Of a stretch of 64,000 nucleotides of DNA, positions 62,075 through 64,000 are shown piece by piece (within the stretch, counting starts at the first letter, position 1; every line of letters begins with the position of its first letter). This DNA is from Streptomyces taklimakanensis. Its GTDB lineage: Bacteria; Actinomycetota; Actinomycetes; Streptomycetales; Streptomycetaceae. Where the stretch lies: NCBI RefSeq assembly GCF_009709575.1, contig NZ_WIXO01000001.1:3102001-3166000 (forward strand), given 5' to 3'. Made by a program: the position numbers and the translations under genes. The notes beneath the pieces were generated by a model. That model was not told where the DNA came from and did no database searches. It worked only from the letters and a program-made list of their open reading frames with translations.

Positions 62075-63550
62075 TCAGGAGTTCCAGAAACCCTGTTGCT
62101 CGTCGAAGGGAGGCATGGAACTGAGCACTTCCCGGGCGTCCTCAGGGGAGCGACCCTGCCCCAGGAGTGCCTCGTACACCTGGCGGGCGATGCTGACGGT
62201 CTCCAGAGTGGCCGGCCCCGGACCGCCGAAGGGCTCGGGGTCGTCGACCGTGTCGGTCTCGTGGAGCATGCGAAGCGCCGTTACCGGGACCGTTTCCTCA
62301 AGGAGGCGGATCATTGAGCGGACGACGTCCGGACTGCCGCCCTGGCCATGCAGTGCTGCCTTCACCAAGGGGTGTTTTCTGTTGATGCGCAGGAGGATCC
62401 GGCCGTCTTGACGCTTCACGTTCCAGGCGAACTTCAGCGGGTCACCGTGTGCCCGTGACACCACCTGACCACGCTGTCGTGCGGAACGGGCGGCCATCTC
62501 GCGGGTGTGCTTGGCGATCCTCTCCAGGTGACGACGCAAGGAGACGGGGGGAACCACGCTCGCCTTGCGCACGTCCACGCCCCAGTCAGCGTCGGCCTCT
62601 GCCGGGATGTCCACGGCGATCCGCGCGAGGTTGTACTTCTCCTCGCGCCGCAGGCCGCGGATCCCCAGCCAGTCGCCAGCCAGGATCAGGCGGTCACGGC
62701 GGTAGACGTAGAACCCCTGCTGCCCCAGCCATCCCCTGGGCCCGGCAGCCGACTCGTACTCGGCCTCCGAGAGACGCTGTGCCGTCGGGAGGACGAAGGG
62801 CTCCACACGCACCGACTCCGATCCCAGTGGCAGAGGCTCCCAGGGAATCCGCTGCACCGACGGGTGCGTGGACAGGAACGGGTCCCACGGGGAGAGGTCG
62901 GAGCCGCGAACCCGGATCCGGCGCCGGGCCGGGGGCTGCAGGAAACGGGCGAAAACCATTGAGAGGTGGGCTTCGGTACGTTCCGCCTCGGCATAGAACT
63001 GGGCCTGTGTCTTTTCGTCGTCACTGGCAACGGCGGTGTTGTGGTAGCCGGAGAGCTGCTCCCACAGGACGACGGTCCCGTGCTGCATGCTTCCCGTAAC
63101 ACGACGCAGTAGGGCCGTGGTCGTGCCGCCGGGGTCACGGAGAAGCCGCCACTCCTTGTAGTGCTCGACGACACCGAGGTCCCACGTTCGGATGTGCCAG
63201 ATCCCGTCCCTGACTGTGGCGACGGTGAGCTTGCGGCACTGGGAGAAGGAGGCGGACTTCAGCCCCACCCCGAAACGACCGAGATCCGTGGCGCTCCGCT
63301 CGGCGGACGGACCGCGAGCAGCCACCGTCATGGCAGTCACCAGTTCGGGTTCCGTCATCCCCTTACCGTCGTCCGTCACCGCGATCCAGGAGCTCTGTCC
63401 GTCCCACGTGAAGTCGATGTCGATGTTCTTGGCCTCTGCCGAGACGCTGTTGTCCACGAGATCTGCGATGGCGGCAGGAAGCGAGTAGCCGAGCGAGCTG
63501 AGCGACGCCACCATGCCGGCAGGGTCGGGAGCGGCGACGTCGAAGTCCAT
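62075..63550 (-). CDS. MORC/MutL-like GHKL ATPase
   Basis: The protein has 491 residues from ATG 63550 (GGAG upstream). Bergerat ATP-binding fold: N-box 'AAIADLVDNSVSAEAKNIDI' (27-46, Asn34), G1 'VTDDGKGM' (58-65), G2 'LGRFGVGLKSASFSQ' (90-104), and a later Lys-bearing transducer 'WGVDVRKASVVPP'. The order and spacing fit prokaryotic MORC-like ATPases linked to restriction systems rather than histidine kinases or Hsp90. First gene of the operon; expected to form an ATP-gated DNA clamp working with Z1 and the endonuclease. Confidence 0.88.
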   Translation of the reverse strand: MDFDVAAPDPAGMVASLSSLGYSLPAAIADLVDNSVSAEAKNIDIDFTWDGQSSWIAVTDDGKGMTEPELVTAMTVAARGPSAERSATDLGRFGVGLKSASFSQCRKLTVATVRDGIWHIRTWDLGVVEHYKEWRLLRDPGGTTTALLRRVTGSMQHGTVVLWEQLSGYHNTAVASDDEKTQAQFYAEAERTEAHLSMVFARFLQPPARRRIRVRGSDLSPWDPFLSTHPSVQRIPWEPLPLGSESVRVEPFVLPTAQRLSEAEYESAAGPRGWLGQQGFYVYRRDRLILAGDWLGIRGLRREEKYNLARIAVDIPAEADADWGVDVRKASVVPPVSLRRHLERIAKHTREMAARSARQRGQVVSRAHGDPLKFAWNVKRQDGRILLRINRKHPLVKAALHGQGGSPDVVRSMIRLLEETVPVTALRMLHETDTVDDPEPFGGPGPATLETVSIARQVYEALLGQGRSPEDAREVLSSMPPFDEQQGFWNS

Positions 63551-63848
63551 CTTCACGCTCCGTACCCGGTGCACCCGGTCAGTCCTGTGCAGTCGATTCT
63601 TCTGTGTGCTCCGGGGGAGCCGCATGTGGTAGGACTTCTCGGGCTTCACGTGTTGAGTGCGCTACTAATCGCCCCACACCAGCCGGACCCCCCGGTTCGG
63701 AGCATGCTACCGAAAGGGGCTTGTCGGGCGTAGGTGATCTCTGTGAAGAGCTGCCAATCAGCTTCACGAGACATGACACATACGCCGCTGAGTCACGGGG
63801 GTGTGCAGCGTGGCGTGGCCAGGAACCCTTCAGGGCAGGAAGTGCGAC

Positions 63849-64000
63849 ATGGGCGATCTGACTGTGGCGTGGTCGACGCAGGTAGCGCAAGCCGAACTCA
63901 GCACTGCGCTTCCACGACGGTGGGCACATACGCGAGGAGTGGCCGAACGCGCGGTCGAAGTAAGCCAGGTACTCGGCAAGGGGGCATCCCTGCTCGTTGC
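63849..64000 (+). CDS. HD-domain phosphohydrolase, N-terminal fragment (cut by window end)
   Basis: From ATG 63849 (AGGAAG upstream) the frame stays open to the window edge: 'MGDLTVAWSTQVAQAELSTALPRRWAHTRGVAERAVEVSQVLGKGASLLV'. 'LPRRWAHTxGVAxRA' is the usual first His segment of HD-domain proteins; the HD dyad itself would be outside the window. It is divergent from the MORC gene (298 bases). Whether it belongs to the defence module is not clear. Confidence 0.65.
   Translation, partial: MGDLTVAWSTQVAQAELSTALPRRWAHTRGVAERAVEVSQVLGKGASLLV

Larger units (their letters stand above)
51883..64000. mobile_element. Genomic island 2 (defence island), right end outside window
   Basis: The island starts at the tRNA-Pro remnant and continues to the window edge. 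The cargo is a transposase remnant, a nuclease-like gene, a C5-cytosine methyltransferase, Vsr, an AbrB-like regulator and a four-gene MORC/Z1/PD-(D/E)XK/AIPR operon. GC is slightly lower than in the flanking core. No integrase is visible within the window; it may lie further right. The HD-domain gene at the very end may already be outside the defence module. Confidence 0.7.

Overview
The window is about 72% GC by eye, with strong third-position GC bias, GTG/TTG starts, leaderless-looking promoters and actinomycete gene families. All of this points to a Streptomyces chromosome, in the conserved core not far from the origin. Landmarks include a paired sigN/sigF-type sigma factor locus, tRNA-Ser, tadA, upp, the signal recognition particle RNA upstream of dnaX, ybaB-recR, and ask-asd. 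A one-mismatch ParB-binding site (parS) at 1515-1530 fits an origin-proximal position.

Layout. 1-4.1 kb: two multidrug MFS exporters, each with a local regulator (TetR, MarR). 4.2-11 kb: housekeeping and sporulation genes (small membrane protein, two SigB/F-type sigma factors, tRNA-Ser(CGA), tadA and its partner, upp, a LytR_C-domain protein). 11-26 kb: metabolic and envelope genes (secreted M28 aminopeptidase, alditol-oxidase-like flavoenzyme, patatin, zinc alcohol dehydrogenase, K+/H+ antiporter, a 1279-residue secreted FG-GAP protein, a GlxA-type regulator with a GAPDH, DUF5994 and a TTA-containing STAS protein).

26.4-32.7 kb: genomic island 1, inserted in the 3' end of tRNA-Ser(GGA). The intact tRNA is at the right end and a partial tRNA copy marks the left end. 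It carries an AT-richer pair of divergent genes, a PD-(D/E)XK nuclease-like protein and an RNxxxH HEPN protein, and a deletion scar that joins a truncated DUF1152 gene to the 3' end of an integrase. It looks like an old, immobilised defence island.

32.7-51.7 kb: core genes resume with SRP RNA, dnaX, ybaB, recR, DUF5063, an ECF42 sigma factor with its DGPF/YciI partner and a matching promoter, a second zinc alcohol dehydrogenase, ask-asd, two further ECF sigma operons, SURF1, LysE, and a frameshifted pRiA4b ORF-3 gene.

51.9 kb to the window end: genomic island 2, entered through a partial tRNA-Pro(CGG) 3' half. The far end lies outside the window. It holds a multi-component modification/restriction system: a C5-cytosine methyltransferase whose C-terminus ends in an endonuclease-III-like four-cysteine motif, a Vsr endonuclease, a tiny AbrB-fold protein behind a palindromic operator, and a tightly coupled four-gene operon (MORC-like GHKL ATPase, Z1 helicase-like ATPase, PD-(D/E)XK endonuclease, AIPR protein). 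A second small nuclease-like gene sits next to an IS3-type transposase remnant. I regard the methyltransferase/Vsr/MORC/Z1/AIPR island and the HEPN/nuclease pair of island 1 as the most interesting contents. No functional claim here was tested; family calls rest on motifs read from the translated sequence.
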